From Perlabentimonas gracilis (GTDB lineage Bacteria > Bacteroidota > Bacteroidia > Bacteroidales > Tenuifilaceae): 64,000 nt of DNA. The notes under the pieces were generated by a model that worked only from the letters and a program-made list of their open reading frames with translations, ran no database searches and was not told where the DNA came from. The position numbers were made by a program, and so were the translations under genes. Position 1 is the stretch's first letter, and every line of letters starts with the position of its first letter. Below are positions 16,965 to 26,855 of this stretch, piece by piece. Location of the stretch: assembly GCF_011174675.1 (NCBI RefSeq), contig NZ_JAANIG010000018.1:21217-85216 (forward strand), read 5' to 3'.

Positions 16965-17650
16965 TCCATTTGGTTTAGCATTTCCAGCATTTTCTTAACC
17001 CCCGTAGAGGCTGGCTCCTTAATGAAAGTGACATCGCGGCGCGAGTAAACGGCCACATCGTGCGGATCGATTAGAAAAATTGGAATACCCATGGGAGCGT
17101 AGTCGAGCAGTCCTGCCGCAGGATATACGTTTAGCGAAGTGCCCACCACTGCAAAAATGTCGGCTTGCGCAGCAACCTCAGCGGCCTGGGCAATCATGGG
17201 TACAGGCTCGCCAAACCAAACAATATGTGGCCGAAGCTGATGCCCCTGTTCACACACATCGCCTATTTTTAGCTCCCTGTTACCGATATCGTATATAATG
17301 TTTGGATCACCCGTGGATTGTGCCTTGGTAAGCTCCCCATGAAGATGGATAATTTGGGTGCTACCCGCCCGTTCATGCAGGTTATCTACATTTTGTGTAA
17401 TGATATGTACTTCAAAATCTTTCTCGGCTTGAGCCAGAGCAATATGCCCAGGGTTTGGCTCAACGGTATATAGCTGTTTGCGACGGTCGTTGTAGAATCG
17501 CTGCACAAGCGCTGGGTTTTTGTTCCAGCCCTCGATACTTGCCACCTCCATCACATCGTACTCCTCCCACAGGCCTCCCATATCACGGAAGGTTCTAATG
17601 CCGCTCTCGGCCGATATACCTGCACCAGTAAGCACTACCAATTTCTTCAT
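16961..17650 (-). CDS. cobB: Sir2 family NAD-dependent protein deacylase
   Basis: This sirtuin of about 229 residues removes acyl groups from lysines using NAD. The start chosen is the ATG at 17650, giving MKKLVVLTGAGISAESGIRT. A longer frame from 17704 adds 18 residues not seen in sirtuins. Minus-strand TATCTTTA at 17674-17667 looks like a near-consensus -7 element just upstream. The NAD motifs GAGISAESGI, TQNVDNLHERAG (with catalytic His in LHGE after it) and VGTSLNVYPAAGL are present. The zinc-binding Cys-x-x-Cys pairs of many sirtuins are reduced to a single Cys (GDVCEQGHQLRPH), as in CobB-like class III members. The Y53/R56 desuccinylase pair may correspond to the segment after FYNDRRKQ but cannot be aligned by eye. 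Confidence 0.93.
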   Translation of the reverse strand: MKKLVVLTGAGISAESGIRTFRDMGGLWEEYDVMEVASIEGWNKNPALVQRFYNDRRKQLYTVEPNPGHIALAQAEKDFEVHIITQNVDNLHERAGSTQIIHLHGELTKAQSTGDPNIIYDIGNRELKIGDVCEQGHQLRPHIVWFGEPVPMIAQAAEVAAQADIFAVVGTSLNVYPAAGLLDYAPMGIPIFLIDPHDVAVYSRRDVTFIKEPASTGVKKMLEMLNQME

Positions 17651-17698
17651 ACACATCAATTTTGTGTAAAGATATTGATAATTTGAAAAAACAGAAAC

Positions 17699-17724
17699 GG
17701 GCATCCAACACCAAATGGATGCCC
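17699..17724 (-). terminator. Intrinsic terminator of the threonine dehydrogenase gene
   Basis: The stem GGGCATCCA/TGGATGCCC with an 8-base loop is followed on the minus strand by GTTTCTGTTTTTTC. It separates the dehydrogenase transcript from the sirtuin gene. Confidence 0.75.
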
Positions 17725-17751
17725 GCTTAAATATCTTTTGATATTTTTACT

Positions 17752-18714
17752 CTAGATCAACCCCTTCGCGTGCTTCTCACCAATAACCTTTAGCATATCG
17801 TCGGTCATGGTCTCCAGGTTCCATTTCGGATTCCATCCCCACTCCTCGCGGGCACAGCTGTCGTCCATGTAGTTTGGCCAGCTGGCCGAGATGGCCTTCT
17901 TCACAGGATCTACATCGTAATCCATAATAAATTCGGGGATTCGCTTCTGAATAGCAGCCATAATTTGCGAGGGCTCAAAGCTCATAGCTGACACGTTGAA
18001 ACTGTTTCTGTGCACCAACTTGCAGGGGTCGGCCTCCATTAAATCAACACAAGCGTTAAGCGCATCGGGCATATACATCATATCAAGGAAAGTTCCTTGA
18101 GGCAAGGGGCACGTAAACTTCTTCTCCTTAATGGCACCATAATATATCTCCACTGCGTAATCGGTAGTTCCACCGCCTGGTAGGGTTACGTTTGAAATAA
18201 TCCCTGGAAATCGCACGCTTCGCGTATCGAGCCCAAAGCGCTGGAAGTAGTAATCGCTTAGCATTTCGCCAGAAACTTTGCACACACCATAAATAGTGGT
18301 TGGGCGCATTACAGTATCCTGTGGGGTGTTATCCATCGGGGTAGATGGGCCAAATGCGCCAATGGAGCTGGGTGTAAACACTGCGCACTTGTTCTCAAGG
18401 GCTATATCCAATGAGTTGAGCAGCGCACCCATATTAATTTTCCATGCAAGCTGTGGATTCTTCTCGCCAGTAGCCGACAGCAATGCCACCATATTGTATA
18501 TGGCATCTACCTTGTACTTTTTAACTACCTCAGCAAATTTCTTCCCATCCAGAGCGTCAAACTCTTCTAAGGGGCCTGCCTCACCAAGTTGCTTGCAGGC
18601 ACAGCAGTTAATATCAGAGGCAATCACATTGGAATCGCCATAAATATTTCTCAAATGAGGTGTCAACTCGGAACCAATCTGTCCGCCAGCGCCAACTACT
18701 AAAATTCTTTTCAT
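17752..18714 (-). CDS. L-threonine 3-dehydrogenase, SDR type
   Basis: This 320-residue short-chain dehydrogenase starts with the NAD motif GAGGQIGSEL. It has the family blocks YNMVALLSATGE, PSSIGAFGP, the YGVCK catalytic Tyr-x3-Lys, RFPGIIS and PGGGTTDYAVEIYY. These match the epimerase-like threonine dehydrogenases of Flavobacterium and Thermoplasma, which oxidise threonine to 2-amino-3-oxobutyrate. That product is normally split to glycine and acetyl-CoA by a CoA ligase encoded elsewhere. An unusual CCAC run near residue 37 follows the NAD-binding DIN. On the minus strand TACTTTTG at 18789-18782 could be its -7 element. Confidence 0.88.
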   Translation of the reverse strand: MKRILVVGAGGQIGSELTPHLRNIYGDSNVIASDINCCACKQLGEAGPLEEFDALDGKKFAEVVKKYKVDAIYNMVALLSATGEKNPQLAWKINMGALLNSLDIALENKCAVFTPSSIGAFGPSTPMDNTPQDTVMRPTTIYGVCKVSGEMLSDYYFQRFGLDTRSVRFPGIISNVTLPGGGTTDYAVEIYYGAIKEKKFTCPLPQGTFLDMMYMPDALNACVDLMEADPCKLVHRNSFNVSAMSFEPSQIMAAIQKRIPEFIMDYDVDPVKKAISASWPNYMDDSCAREEWGWNPKWNLETMTDDMLKVIGEKHAKGLI

Positions 18715-18883
18715 AGGGAAACCCTTTTTAACTGTTCCAATTTATAATTAAATCTCTTGCGTTTACAGAAAATTTATTAGACAAAAGTATATTTTTCCGA
18801 TTAACTGTAACACATCAATTGTCATTACTACAATTATTTTTTTTGCTCGACCCATAATAGACCTTAATTTGCAGATAATTAAA

Positions 18884-18974
18884 CCAATAGATATGTGTTG
18901 AAAAACATTTTAGACCATTTAATGATTTTAGTCGAAAAATCTATTGGCACAATAAAATTTTGTCTATACCTTTG
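18884..18974 (+). promoter_or_regulatory. Promoter and likely operator of the TetR-RND operon
   Basis: The -7 element TACCTTTG (18967-18974) has a TTG at 18944-18946 exactly 20 bases upstream. The -33 site lies inside ATCTATTGG (18939-18947), which is an inverted copy of CCAATAGAT at 18884-18892. The 12-base word TAGTCGAAAAAT occurs at 18929-18940 and again at 18991-19002, just before the start codon. These repeats are good candidates for binding by the TetR protein encoded next. Confidence 0.6.
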
Positions 18975-19002
18975 GACCAAAACAAACGAATAGTCGAAAA
19001 AT

Positions 19003-19611
19003 ATGGATAACGATAATAAAACTATGGCTCACAGCAATATGCAAAATGCCATTGTGAGCATTGCCTCGGAGGTTTTTGCAAAGTTTGGGTTTAAGAAGAC
19101 AACAGTTGATGATATAGCGCAAGCGCTTCGCAAGGGGAAGAGTTCAATATACTACTACTTTAAAAGTAAGGAGGATATTTTTAAGGCTGTGGTAGAGAAG
19201 GAGGCGGATGCTCTTCGCGAAAAGATCAACGTGATTTTAAATAGTGACCTAACAACCATTGATAAGGTTAGGGCATACGTAAATACCCGAATGCAAGCTA
19301 TACAGGTTATGGCAAATTATTACACTCTGGTAAGCGAAAGGGATGTTAATAATTTGGATTTGATTGAAAAACTCCGCTCCAAGTACGATACCGAGGAGGT
19401 ATCAATCATTAAAGCCTTGCTAACCGAAGGGGTTGAGCAGAAGGTTTTCCAAGTTAAGGATATTGAACTCTCATCGGTTGTGTTGCTAACGGCAATGAAG
19501 GGTCTTGAAGTTCCTCTCTTCCTGGAGCATTGGCGTACCGAAAGCTTGGACACCATACTTAACGATATGCTCAACATGCTTTTCTATGGAATTGTAATTC
19601 GAAACAGCTAA
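19003..19611 (+). CDS. TetR/AcrR family transcriptional repressor
   Basis: This 202-residue protein has an N-terminal helix-turn-helix, EVFAKFGFKKTTVDDIAQAL followed by KGKSSIYYYFKSKEDIF (about residues 22-59), the TetR DNA-binding signature. The remaining helical domain should bind a small ligand and dimerise. It precedes and is co-directional with a complete RND efflux set, starting 4 bases before tolC, so it most likely represses the operon and itself until a pump substrate is present. The start ATG follows the 12-base repeat noted above. An alternative ATG seven codons later (MAHSNMQN) is possible. Confidence 0.92.
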   Translation: MDNDNKTMAHSNMQNAIVSIASEVFAKFGFKKTTVDDIAQALRKGKSSIYYYFKSKEDIFKAVVEKEADALREKINVILNSDLTTIDKVRAYVNTRMQAIQVMANYYTLVSERDVNNLDLIEKLRSKYDTEEVSIIKALLTEGVEQKVFQVKDIELSSVVLLTAMKGLEVPLFLEHWRTESLDTILNDMLNMLFYGIVIRNS

Positions 19612-19615
19612 TACG

Positions 19616-21088
19616 ATGAAAAAAGGCTTTCTATTTACCCTTTGTCTTACGGTTGTCATACCCCTTGTGGCTCAGCAAACTCTCTCCCTCAACGATTGCA
19701 AAAGGCTTGCTTTGGAGCATAACTACACGATTCGTATTGCAAAAGAGGATATTGGCTCAAGTGAGGCTATGGCTAGTTCGGCTCGAACCAAATACTTTCC
19801 AAACATCAGCGCAACGGGGCTCTACAATCGAACCAATAGAAATATCCAGCTGCTCGAGAACGATATGCTCATTCCGGTAGTACCATTTAGTGCAATCAAT
19901 CCCGAAACGGGCGAGTTCGACCCCAATCGCGATCCTGCCAACACATTTGTGTTTAACCCCATAAGTGGTGGGTTGATTTACGACAAAGATGGCAACCCCG
20001 TTTTCACCAACTACGCCTGGCTGCCTAAGGATCAACTACAATTTGGTGGTAAGAATCTGTTTATGGCGGGCATTAGCATAACCCAACCCATTTACACTGG
20101 GGGTAAAATACGAGAGATGCACCGTATCAGCCAGCTAAACAACCAAATTGCTAAGTTTTCGCTAACCAAGGAGCAGAACGAGCTGCTTTACGGGGTGGAG
20201 GCAAACTACTGGCGTATGGTATCGCTGCAGGAAAAGGTGAAAACAGTTGAGAGCTATATCGCCCTGCTTAACAAGCTTAAAACCGATGTGCAAAACCTAT
20301 ACACCGAGGGTATAGTCATAAAAACCGATGTGCTAAGGGTTGATGTAAAGGCCAACGAGGCGCAGCTAAATCTGCTTAAAGCGCAGAATGGACTAGAACT
20401 GTCGCGCATGGCGCTATGCCAAATGGTTGGGCTTCCGTTCGAGTCAAACATCATGCTTAGCGATAGCCTGGACAAAACCCCCAGCAGTATTGATGCGGAA
20501 CTTCTAGCTGATAGTACCAATACTACCCGGCCCGAGCTGGCCATGCTTAGCCAAGCGGTAAGCATAGCGCAATCGGGGGTAAACATTATGAAATCGAGAT
20601 ACCTCCCAAATGTCGGACTTACCGCTGGATACACCTTTCTAAACCCTAATCCTTATAGCGGTTTTTCCAACAGTTTTGGTGGCGATTGGAACGTAGGTGT
20701 GGCTATAAACATCCCCATTTTCCACTGGAACGATAGAGCACACACCCTTAGGGCTGCGCAACACGAACATAAAAAGGCTGAGCTACAGCTGGCCGAAGCT
20801 CGCGAAATGATAGACCTACAGGTTCGGCAGGCTATCTTTGCCGCTAACGAAAGCTACAAAAGGGTTTCGATGGCCGAAGAAAATCTATTGCTTGCAACCG
20901 AAAACCTTAGAATAACCAGCAATGCCTTTGCCGAGGGAATGGTTAAAACCACCGATGTGCTAGAGGCTCAAGCCTTGTGGTTAGAGGCAAACAGCAACCT
21001 TATTGATGCTCGAATGGAGAGCCAACTGAGTACCGTTAACCTCCGAAAGGTAACGGGGCAAATTAACATTGACGAGGAAATCTGGTAA
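19616..21088 (+). CDS. TolC family outer-membrane efflux channel
   Basis: This 490-residue protein has a signal peptide (MKKGFLFTLCLTVVIPLVAQ) and then TLSLNDCKRLALEHNYTIRI, the typical OEP entry. Two OEP repeats with long coiled-coil helices follow: ELLYGVEANYWRMVSLQEKV and, in the second half, LAEAREMIDLQVRQAIFAA. Glycine-rich strand segments such as NVGLTAGYTFLNPNP belong to the barrel. It forms the outer-membrane exit of the tripartite pump with the adaptor and permease that follow. Confidence 0.93.
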   Translation: MKKGFLFTLCLTVVIPLVAQQTLSLNDCKRLALEHNYTIRIAKEDIGSSEAMASSARTKYFPNISATGLYNRTNRNIQLLENDMLIPVVPFSAINPETGEFDPNRDPANTFVFNPISGGLIYDKDGNPVFTNYAWLPKDQLQFGGKNLFMAGISITQPIYTGGKIREMHRISQLNNQIAKFSLTKEQNELLYGVEANYWRMVSLQEKVKTVESYIALLNKLKTDVQNLYTEGIVIKTDVLRVDVKANEAQLNLLKAQNGLELSRMALCQMVGLPFESNIMLSDSLDKTPSSIDAELLADSTNTTRPELAMLSQAVSIAQSGVNIMKSRYLPNVGLTAGYTFLNPNPYSGFSNSFGGDWNVGVAINIPIFHWNDRAHTLRAAQHEHKKAELQLAEAREMIDLQVRQAIFAANESYKRVSMAEENLLLATENLRITSNAFAEGMVKTTDVLEAQALWLEANSNLIDARMESQLSTVNLRKVTGQINIDEEIW

Positions 21089-21143
21089 AATTTCGAAATG
21101 CATACTTATCTGCCAACAAAGAAATCACTATAATAAACAGGAT

Positions 21144-22178
21144 ATGAAGGTTAAACCATTAATACTATTAACCGCAATTGCCCTAATCAGCTGTAAAGGC
21201 ACAAAAAACGAGGGCGAGGAAATTCTTGCGGAATTCCCCGTGGTAAAAGTTGCCAAGGCAACCGAGATGCCCTACTCACCCACTCTTAGCTTCACAGGCA
21301 CTGTATTTGCCAATCGCGAATCGAATTTGGGTGCGGCAATGCCCGGAAAAGTGGAGAAGATACACTTTGCTGAGGGGGCCAAGGTTAGGCAGGGCGATTT
21401 AATTGTGGAACTGGCCGACGAGATGCTCACCCAGGCCGAGGTGGAGAATCAGGCGCTGCGAAAGGATTACGAGAGGGTAAAGCGACTTCGTGCGCAGGAG
21501 AGTATCAGCCAAATGGAGTACGACCACATAAAGGCCAAGCTCGAAGCATCGGATGCTAAAACCGAAATGATTCGTAAAAACACAAGGGTTTACGCCCCCT
21601 TCTCGGGAACCATTGTTGAGCGGATGATGGAGGAGGGTGAGATATACTTTATAAACCCTGGCCTCGACCCTGGCTACTCCATGCGCTCGGGCATTGTACG
21701 GCTTATGCAGCTCGACCCGGTTAGGGTAAAATTCGATGTGAACGAAAAGGACTTATCCACAATAAAACCTGGTTTAGCCGCAGAAATTACCATCGACGCA
21801 CAGCCCAATAAGCGTTTCAATGCCAAAATTAACAGCGTTAAACCAATGCTCTCAACCTTAACCCGAACTGCCTCGGCAGAAATTGTACTGAGCAATGCGG
21901 TTGGCGAGCTAAAGCCTGGTATGTTTGCACGGATTAACATATCGCTTCCTGAGCAACAATCGGTATTTGTGCCATTAAGCAGCATTGGCCAGCTACCCGG
22001 AACTGGCGAAGAGTGTATTTACGTTATCGAAAACGATGTTGCCCAAAGGATAGTAATTAGCCGTCTGCACACAATGGGCGATATGGTAGCCGTTACAGGC
22101 GCTAAGCCCAACCAGCTAATTGTTGTAGAGGGAAAGGCAAAAATTAAGGACGGGCAAAAGGTTGAGGTAAGGAATTAA
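21144..22178 (+). CDS. RND efflux membrane-fusion lipoprotein (HlyD/AcrA type)
   Basis: This protein of about 344 residues begins MKVKPLILLTAIALISCKG with a lipobox (LISC, Cys17), so it is a periplasmic adaptor anchored by lipid. The longer frame from 21069 overlaps tolC and adds 25 residues before the signal peptide, so I reject it. The biotinyl-lipoyl half motifs GAAMPGKVEKIHFAEGAKV and RVYAPFSGTIVERMMEEGE flank a short helical hairpin (RLRAQESISQMEYD). Beta-barrel and membrane-proximal domains follow. It connects the permease to the TolC channel. Confidence 0.93.
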   Translation: MKVKPLILLTAIALISCKGTKNEGEEILAEFPVVKVAKATEMPYSPTLSFTGTVFANRESNLGAAMPGKVEKIHFAEGAKVRQGDLIVELADEMLTQAEVENQALRKDYERVKRLRAQESISQMEYDHIKAKLEASDAKTEMIRKNTRVYAPFSGTIVERMMEEGEIYFINPGLDPGYSMRSGIVRLMQLDPVRVKFDVNEKDLSTIKPGLAAEITIDAQPNKRFNAKINSVKPMLSTLTRTASAEIVLSNAVGELKPGMFARINISLPEQQSVFVPLSSIGQLPGTGEECIYVIENDVAQRIVISRLHTMGDMVAVTGAKPNQLIVVEGKAKIKDGQKVEVRN

Positions 22179-22271
22179 TCTGTGTTACAAGCAGCATCTC
22201 GCCAAAGTATATTGTAAATCAATATCGTATAATTTATACGAGTTCAGTAGAAAACAAGAAATTCAACGAAT

Positions 22272-25200
22272 ATGAATCTCCCCAGAATATCTGTTCGCCG
22301 ACCCGTAGCCATTGCCATGGTGTTCCTCGCCACGCTCCTATTTGGGTTGGTATCGCTCACCCGGCTACCACTCGATGTTATGCCCGAGATGGAGTTCCCA
22401 TCGCTCACCGTTATCACCCTTTACCCCGGTGCATCGGCCATTGAGGTGGAGCAGCAGGTAACCCGTCCGCTTGAGGCTGCACTGGGAGGCACCGAGAACC
22501 TTAAGGAGATAAGTTCTCAGTCGAAGGAGAACGTTTCTTTTATCTCGCTACAGTTCGAATGGGGCTCCGATATCAGCGAGTCGGCCAGCAATGCCCGCGA
22601 CCTCATTGAGCTGGTGAAAACCCGTTTACCCAGCAACGCATACAACCCCGTTATTTACAAGATAAACTCGTCGCTACTTCCGGTTCTGGTATATGGCGTG
22701 TCGGCCAACGACAGCTACAATGGGCTCGATAAGATTATTCAGGATCAGATTGCAGCACCACTGCGCAAGCTTCCCGGCGTGGGAACGGTAATGGTTCTGG
22801 CCACTCCCAAAAGGGAGATAAAGGTTGATGTCGACCCTCACAAGCTTGCCGCCTACAATATCACCATAAGCCATATTGAAACTATCCTTAGCGCCGAGAA
22901 TATCACTATTCCCGGGGGGAATATTCGAGTGGGCGATAATGATTTTGCCATTCGCATACCCGGCGATATTGAGCATGTTGATGAGCTGGGCGAGCTGGCG
23001 CTCATCAACTTCAACAATAGAATTATCCGCCTTAGTGATGTGGCCACCATTACCGATGGGTTCAAGGAGCTCGACGAGCACTCGCGCACCATAAATGGCT
23101 CGGGGGTGGGTATTATGATTCAGCGCCAGTCAGGCGCCAACACCCTTGAGGTGGTACAAGCCGTAAGGCAAAAGATATCGGAAATTCATCCCACTTTACC
23201 TGCCGATATTGAAATTGCCGAGATTATGAACTCCGACGAGCTGATTGTGGAGAGTATTAAAAACCTTACCCAATCGTTCTGGTATGCCCTAATCTTTGTG
23301 GTGCTGGTGGTTTTTGCTTTTCTGCGTGAGTGGAGGCTAAGCCTAATCGTATTCCTAACCATCCCCTTTTCGCTTATTACATCGTTTATTCTGATGTACG
23401 CCATTGGCTGGACTATCAACATCTTTAGCCTAATGTCGCTTATTATTGCAATGGGTATGGTGGTAGATAATTCCATTGTGGTACTCGAGAATATCACCCA
23501 GCATATCGAGAGGGGGTCGCGGCCAAGCCAGGCGGCCATTTTTGGAACCAGCGAAATGGGTTCGGCCATTACCGCATCAACCCTTACAACGCTTATGGTG
23601 TTTATCCCCATGATATTTATGGGAGGATTGGTTGGGGTGATGTTTAAGCAGCTGGCCATCATCACGTCGGTAACCATGGTGGCATCGCTTATAACTGCCC
23701 TAACGCTAACGCCCATGGCCTCGTCGCAATTGCTGAAGGCCAAAAAAAGGGGAGAGGAGCGAAAGCGCTACCTACTGTACCAATTAAGTGAGAAGCTATT
23801 TGTATATCTAGAGATTATATACCAAAAAACCCTTGGCTGGGCGGTTTACCATAAAACCTTCACCCTAACCATTGTAGGCCTTGCGCTAGGCGCTAGCCTT
23901 TGGGTTGGCAAGGGGTTAGGCACCGACTACATTCCCGAGTTCGATGCTGGGGATATTATTGCTACCATTGAGATTGATATTTCGGCAACGGCTTCCAAAA
24001 CCGACAGCATTTCGCAGGTGGTGATGGATATTTTTGAGCGCGAGGTTCCAGAGATGATGCCCGGCAGCTTGGCTTCCATTTCGGGGCAATCGGAAAATGG
24101 AATGCTTACCTCAGTTGGGTTTCGCGAGGGGAAGAACATTGCCACTGTGCTTTGTCATCTTTCGCTACCCAATAAGCGGGCACGCTCGGCCAAGCAAATA
24201 GCACACGAGCTTCGCCCACATATTGCCCAAATACCCGAGGTGGAAAACTTCAACATTGTGGGCGGAAGCATTATCTCACAAGCGGTTACGGGCAACCTAA
24301 AGCCCATCGAGTTTCATATCTCAGGGTCAAACTACGAGCACCTAAATGCGATTGCAACGAACCTAACCCAAAACTTGTCCGGCTCGCCAAACTTTATCGA
24401 TGTGGTAAACACCATTGACAAGGGCAAAATGGAGGTTCAGGTTCGGGTCGATAGGCAAAAGGCATCAGCCCTAGGGCTAAATACCGGAATGATAGGCTTA
24501 CAGGTTCGCCAGAGTATCTATGGAGCCGAGGCGGGTGGGTTTAAAGAGGAGGGTAACGAGTTTCGGATTGTGGTTCGCTACCACCCCGACTACCGAAGCG
24601 ATATTGAGTCGATTAGAAACATTAGCCTTACCAACCTGTTGGGGCAACAGATTCCTCTCTCGTCGGTTGCCGATATTGAGCTGGGGATGGGGTCGCTACA
24701 AATCGATAGGCTTGCGCAGGAGCGTATTGTTAGGGTTATGGCCGAGCTCAACGGCATATCTTTAGGAGAAGGCCAGGGCGAAGCCCTGCAAATGCTGAAA
24801 GACTTGGATATACCTGCTGGAACCGAGGTGAAGTTGGCAGGCCAAACCACCGAACAGGGGGCTTCGTTCGCCGATTTGTACCTAATCTTCTTCCTGGGCA
24901 TTGCGCTGGTGTACATGGTCATGGCTGGTCAGTTCGAGTCGTTTCGCGACCCATTCATCATTATGTTTGCCGTTCCACTAACCTTTATTGGAATAATATG
25001 GGCTTTTAAGCTAACCGGTGTAACCCTAAGTGTAACCACCTTTGTGGGTGTGATTATGCTTATAGGAATAGTTGTGAACAACGGCATTGTGCTGGTAGAT
25101 TACACAAACCTGCTTCGTAAACGAGGCCTAAAGGTATACGAAGCGGTGCAGGAGGCTGGTCGTAGCCGCCTTCGTCCAGTGCTCATGACCAGCCTAACCA

Positions 25201-25370
25201 CTATGCTGGGGATGTTGCCCCTCGCAATGAGCGAAGGAATGGGGCGCGAGGCATATCAGCCATTGGGAATTACAATGATTGGTGGGTTATTGGCCTCTAC
25301 TTTTATTACCCTGCTAGTGGTACCTACTGTTTATGCAGTTTTCCATGCTAAGAGCGTTAGTAACCAATAA
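22272..25370 (+). CDS. RND multidrug efflux permease (HAE family)
   Basis: This 1032-residue proton-driven pump has the twelve-helix RND layout with two large periplasmic loops. It starts [22 protein letters not shown] signatures include [14 protein letters not shown] near residue 36, [14 protein letters not shown] near 396 and, in the second half, [15 protein letters not shown]. In AcrB the proton-relay site of helix 4 is an Asp-Asp pair. Here it is Asp-Asn, as in a number of other RND subfamilies. The substrate may be drugs, lipids or bile-like compounds and cannot be read from the sequence. A 90-base gap separates it from the adaptor gene. Confidence 0.95.
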   Translation: MNLPRISVRRPVAIAMVFLATLLFGLVSLTRLPLDVMPEMEFPSLTVITLYPGASAIEVEQQVTRPLEAALGGTENLKEISSQSKENVSFISLQFEWGSDISESASNARDLIELVKTRLPSNAYNPVIYKINSSLLPVLVYGVSANDSYNGLDKIIQDQIAAPLRKLPGVGTVMVLATPKREIKVDVDPHKLAAYNITISHIETILSAENITIPGGNIRVGDNDFAIRIPGDIEHVDELGELALINFNNRIIRLSDVATITDGFKELDEHSRTINGSGVGIMIQRQSGANTLEVVQAVRQKISEIHPTLPADIEIAEIMNSDELIVESIKNLTQSFWYALIFVVLVVFAFLREWRLSLIVFLTIPFSLITSFILMYAIGWTINIFSLMSLIIAMGMVVDNSIVVLENITQHIERGSRPSQAAIFGTSEMGSAITASTLTTLMVFIPMIFMGGLVGVMFKQLAIITSVTMVASLITALTLTPMASSQLLKAKKRGEERKRYLLYQLSEKLFVYLEIIYQKTLGWAVYHKTFTLTIVGLALGASLWVGKGLGTDYIPEFDAGDIIATIEIDISATASKTDSISQVVMDIFEREVPEMMPGSLASISGQSENGMLTSVGFREGKNIATVLCHLSLPNKRARSAKQIAHELRPHIAQIPEVENFNIVGGSIISQAVTGNLKPIEFHISGSNYEHLNAIATNLTQNLSGSPNFIDVVNTIDKGKMEVQVRVDRQKASALGLNTGMIGLQVRQSIYGAEAGGFKEEGNEFRIVVRYHPDYRSDIESIRNISLTNLLGQQIPLSSVADIELGMGSLQIDRLAQERIVRVMAELNGISLGEGQGEALQMLKDLDIPAGTEVKLAGQTTEQGASFADLYLIFFLGIALVYMVMAGQFESFRDPFIIMFAVPLTFIGIIWAFKLTGVTLSVTTFVGVIMLIGIVVNNGIVLVDYTNLLRKRGLKVYEAVQEAGRSRLRPVLMTSLTTMLGMLPLAMSEGMGREAYQPLGITMIGGLLASTFITLLVVPTVYAVFHAKSVSNQ

Positions 25371-25381
25371 ATCTGTTTGTA

Positions 25382-25687
25382 ATGAAGCTAATATACTGCA
25401 CTTGCAACGTAAGCGTTCTCGACGCTTTAGTAAAGAGAATAGATGAACTCGGGATTGGAAGTTACCAAATCATAGAGCAGGTTCTGGCCAAAAATTCTAA
25501 AGGCGATAGTCGGCTAAATACCGCTGTTTGGCCAGGGTACAACTCATCCATTGTTATGCAAATACCCAACCACAGCAAAGCAACGGCCGTAATGGAAGCC
25601 ATACGAGAATTTAACAAATCGGCGTTTAATGACAACGAGTTGGTAACTGCCGCCCTATTACCTATGGAGGATTTCTGCTGCGACTAG
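25382..25687 (+). CDS. Small PII-like protein linked to the RND pump
   Basis: This 101-residue protein starts 11 bases after the permease. It reads MKLIYCTCNVSVLDALVKRI, then GYNSSIVMQIPNHSKATAVM, and ends DFCCD. The alternating beta-alpha-beta pattern suggests a ferredoxin-like/PII-like fold as in the DUF3240 and P-II-related proteins found beside RND pumps. Cysteines at 6 and 8 and a C-terminal Cys-Cys pair could bind metal or a thiol. A sensory or regulatory role for the pump is an inference. The family assignment is tentative. Confidence 0.65.
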   Translation: MKLIYCTCNVSVLDALVKRIDELGIGSYQIIEQVLAKNSKGDSRLNTAVWPGYNSSIVMQIPNHSKATAVMEAIREFNKSAFNDNELVTAALLPMEDFCCD

Positions 25688-25752
25688 TAGAGAAATCGTT
25701 CAAATAAGCCAAAGGATTTGTATCGTTTTGCTAAACAAAGCCATTCGCTAGG

Positions 25753-25782
25753 TTGTTATATCCTAAATTATCTATATCTTTG
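25753..25782 (+). promoter_or_regulatory. Promoter of the NYN-cold-shock gene
   Basis: TTG at 25753-25755 and TATCTTTG at 25775-25782 are separated by 19 bases, a near-ideal Bacteroidota promoter. A leader of about 78 bases follows before the ATG at 25867, long enough for an RNA-based control element. Confidence 0.6.
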
Positions 25783-25866
25783 TATTTGTTTCTACTTGAA
25801 GAGGAAAAAGTGTTCTTTCTACATCATGAAAACCATTAGTTTATAACAAAAATTACTTAAAAATTT

Positions 25867-26787
25867 ATGAACAGCTCAAAAGAATTAAAACGAATAGGAG
25901 TATTTTACGATGGAAACTACTTTCTACATGTAAGCAACTACTACAACTACTTTCACCCAAGGCGCAAACGCCTTAACATTGCCGGACTACACAACTTTAT
26001 CCGTAACCTCGTGGCCAAGGAGGAGGAGGTTCCTGCCCGTTTCTGCCAGGTTATCGAGGCGCACTACTTCCGTGGCCGCATCAGCGCGCAGGAGGCTAGC
26101 CAGCGAGGAAATCAACTTTACAACGATAGGGTTTTTGACGATATTTTGATGTCGGAAGGTGTGGTAACACACTACCTGCCCATTCGCAACCGTAGTGGCA
26201 AAAAGGAGGAGAAAGGGATTGATGTGTGGTTGGCTCTTGAGGCCTTTGAGCAGGCTTTCTACAAACGCTTTAGCGTGGTGGTTCTCATCACCTCCGACGG
26301 CGATTATGTACCCCTTATTCGTAAGCTCAACTCACTTGGCACCAAGGTTATGGTGCTTAGCTGGGACTTCGAGTACACCGACGATATGGGCCGCGATGTG
26401 GTTACACGCACCTCGCAGGATCTTATTCAGGAAGTGACTTACCCCATAGCAATGCACGAACTTATCAACAGCGGCCTAAAGGCAAGTAACCCATTAGTTA
26501 CAAATCTATTCGACCTGCCAGAATACTCACAACCCAAGCGAGTAACCTCGATAGAGGAGGATGGTGAGGTTCATGAGGGCAAAGCAATGAATATGAATAA
26601 TGGCTATGGGTTTATCCAGTTCCCGCCCAACAACTTATTCTTCCACTATCAGGATGTTGTGGAGGGCGATTTTAACGAGATTAGCAATGGCGACCTGGTT
26701 GAGTTCACCATCGAGACCAACGAGCGCGGGCAAGAAGTGGCCAAAAACGTTCGTAAAATTGAGTCGGCCGATCCAAACCTGTATTAA
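25867..26787 (+). CDS. NYN-domain RNase fused to a cold-shock domain
   Basis: This 306-residue protein starts GVFYDGNYFLHVSNYY after a short lead. The Asp in FYDGN and the later DVWLALE and LITSDGDYVPL acidic residues are the metal-binding set of NYN/LabA PIN-like nucleases (about residues 10-200). The C-terminal part (about 230-300) carries NNGYGFIQFPPNNLFFHYQD, the RNP1/RNP2 pattern of a cold-shock OB fold, followed by GDLVEFTIE. The whole looks like an RNA-binding endoribonuclease of the cytoplasm. Such fusions occur across Bacteroidota but their RNA targets are unknown. The gene has its own promoter. Confidence 0.9.
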   Translation: MNSSKELKRIGVFYDGNYFLHVSNYYNYFHPRRKRLNIAGLHNFIRNLVAKEEEVPARFCQVIEAHYFRGRISAQEASQRGNQLYNDRVFDDILMSEGVVTHYLPIRNRSGKKEEKGIDVWLALEAFEQAFYKRFSVVVLITSDGDYVPLIRKLNSLGTKVMVLSWDFEYTDDMGRDVVTRTSQDLIQEVTYPIAMHELINSGLKASNPLVTNLFDLPEYSQPKRVTSIEEDGEVHEGKAMNMNNGYGFIQFPPNNLFFHYQDVVEGDFNEISNGDLVEFTIETNERGQEVAKNVRKIESADPNLY

Positions 26788-26855
26788 ACATAGTGCTAAC
26801 GGGGTAAATGTTTGCCAAGCAAATATTTGTCCTGTCAGTAAAACAATATAATCCA

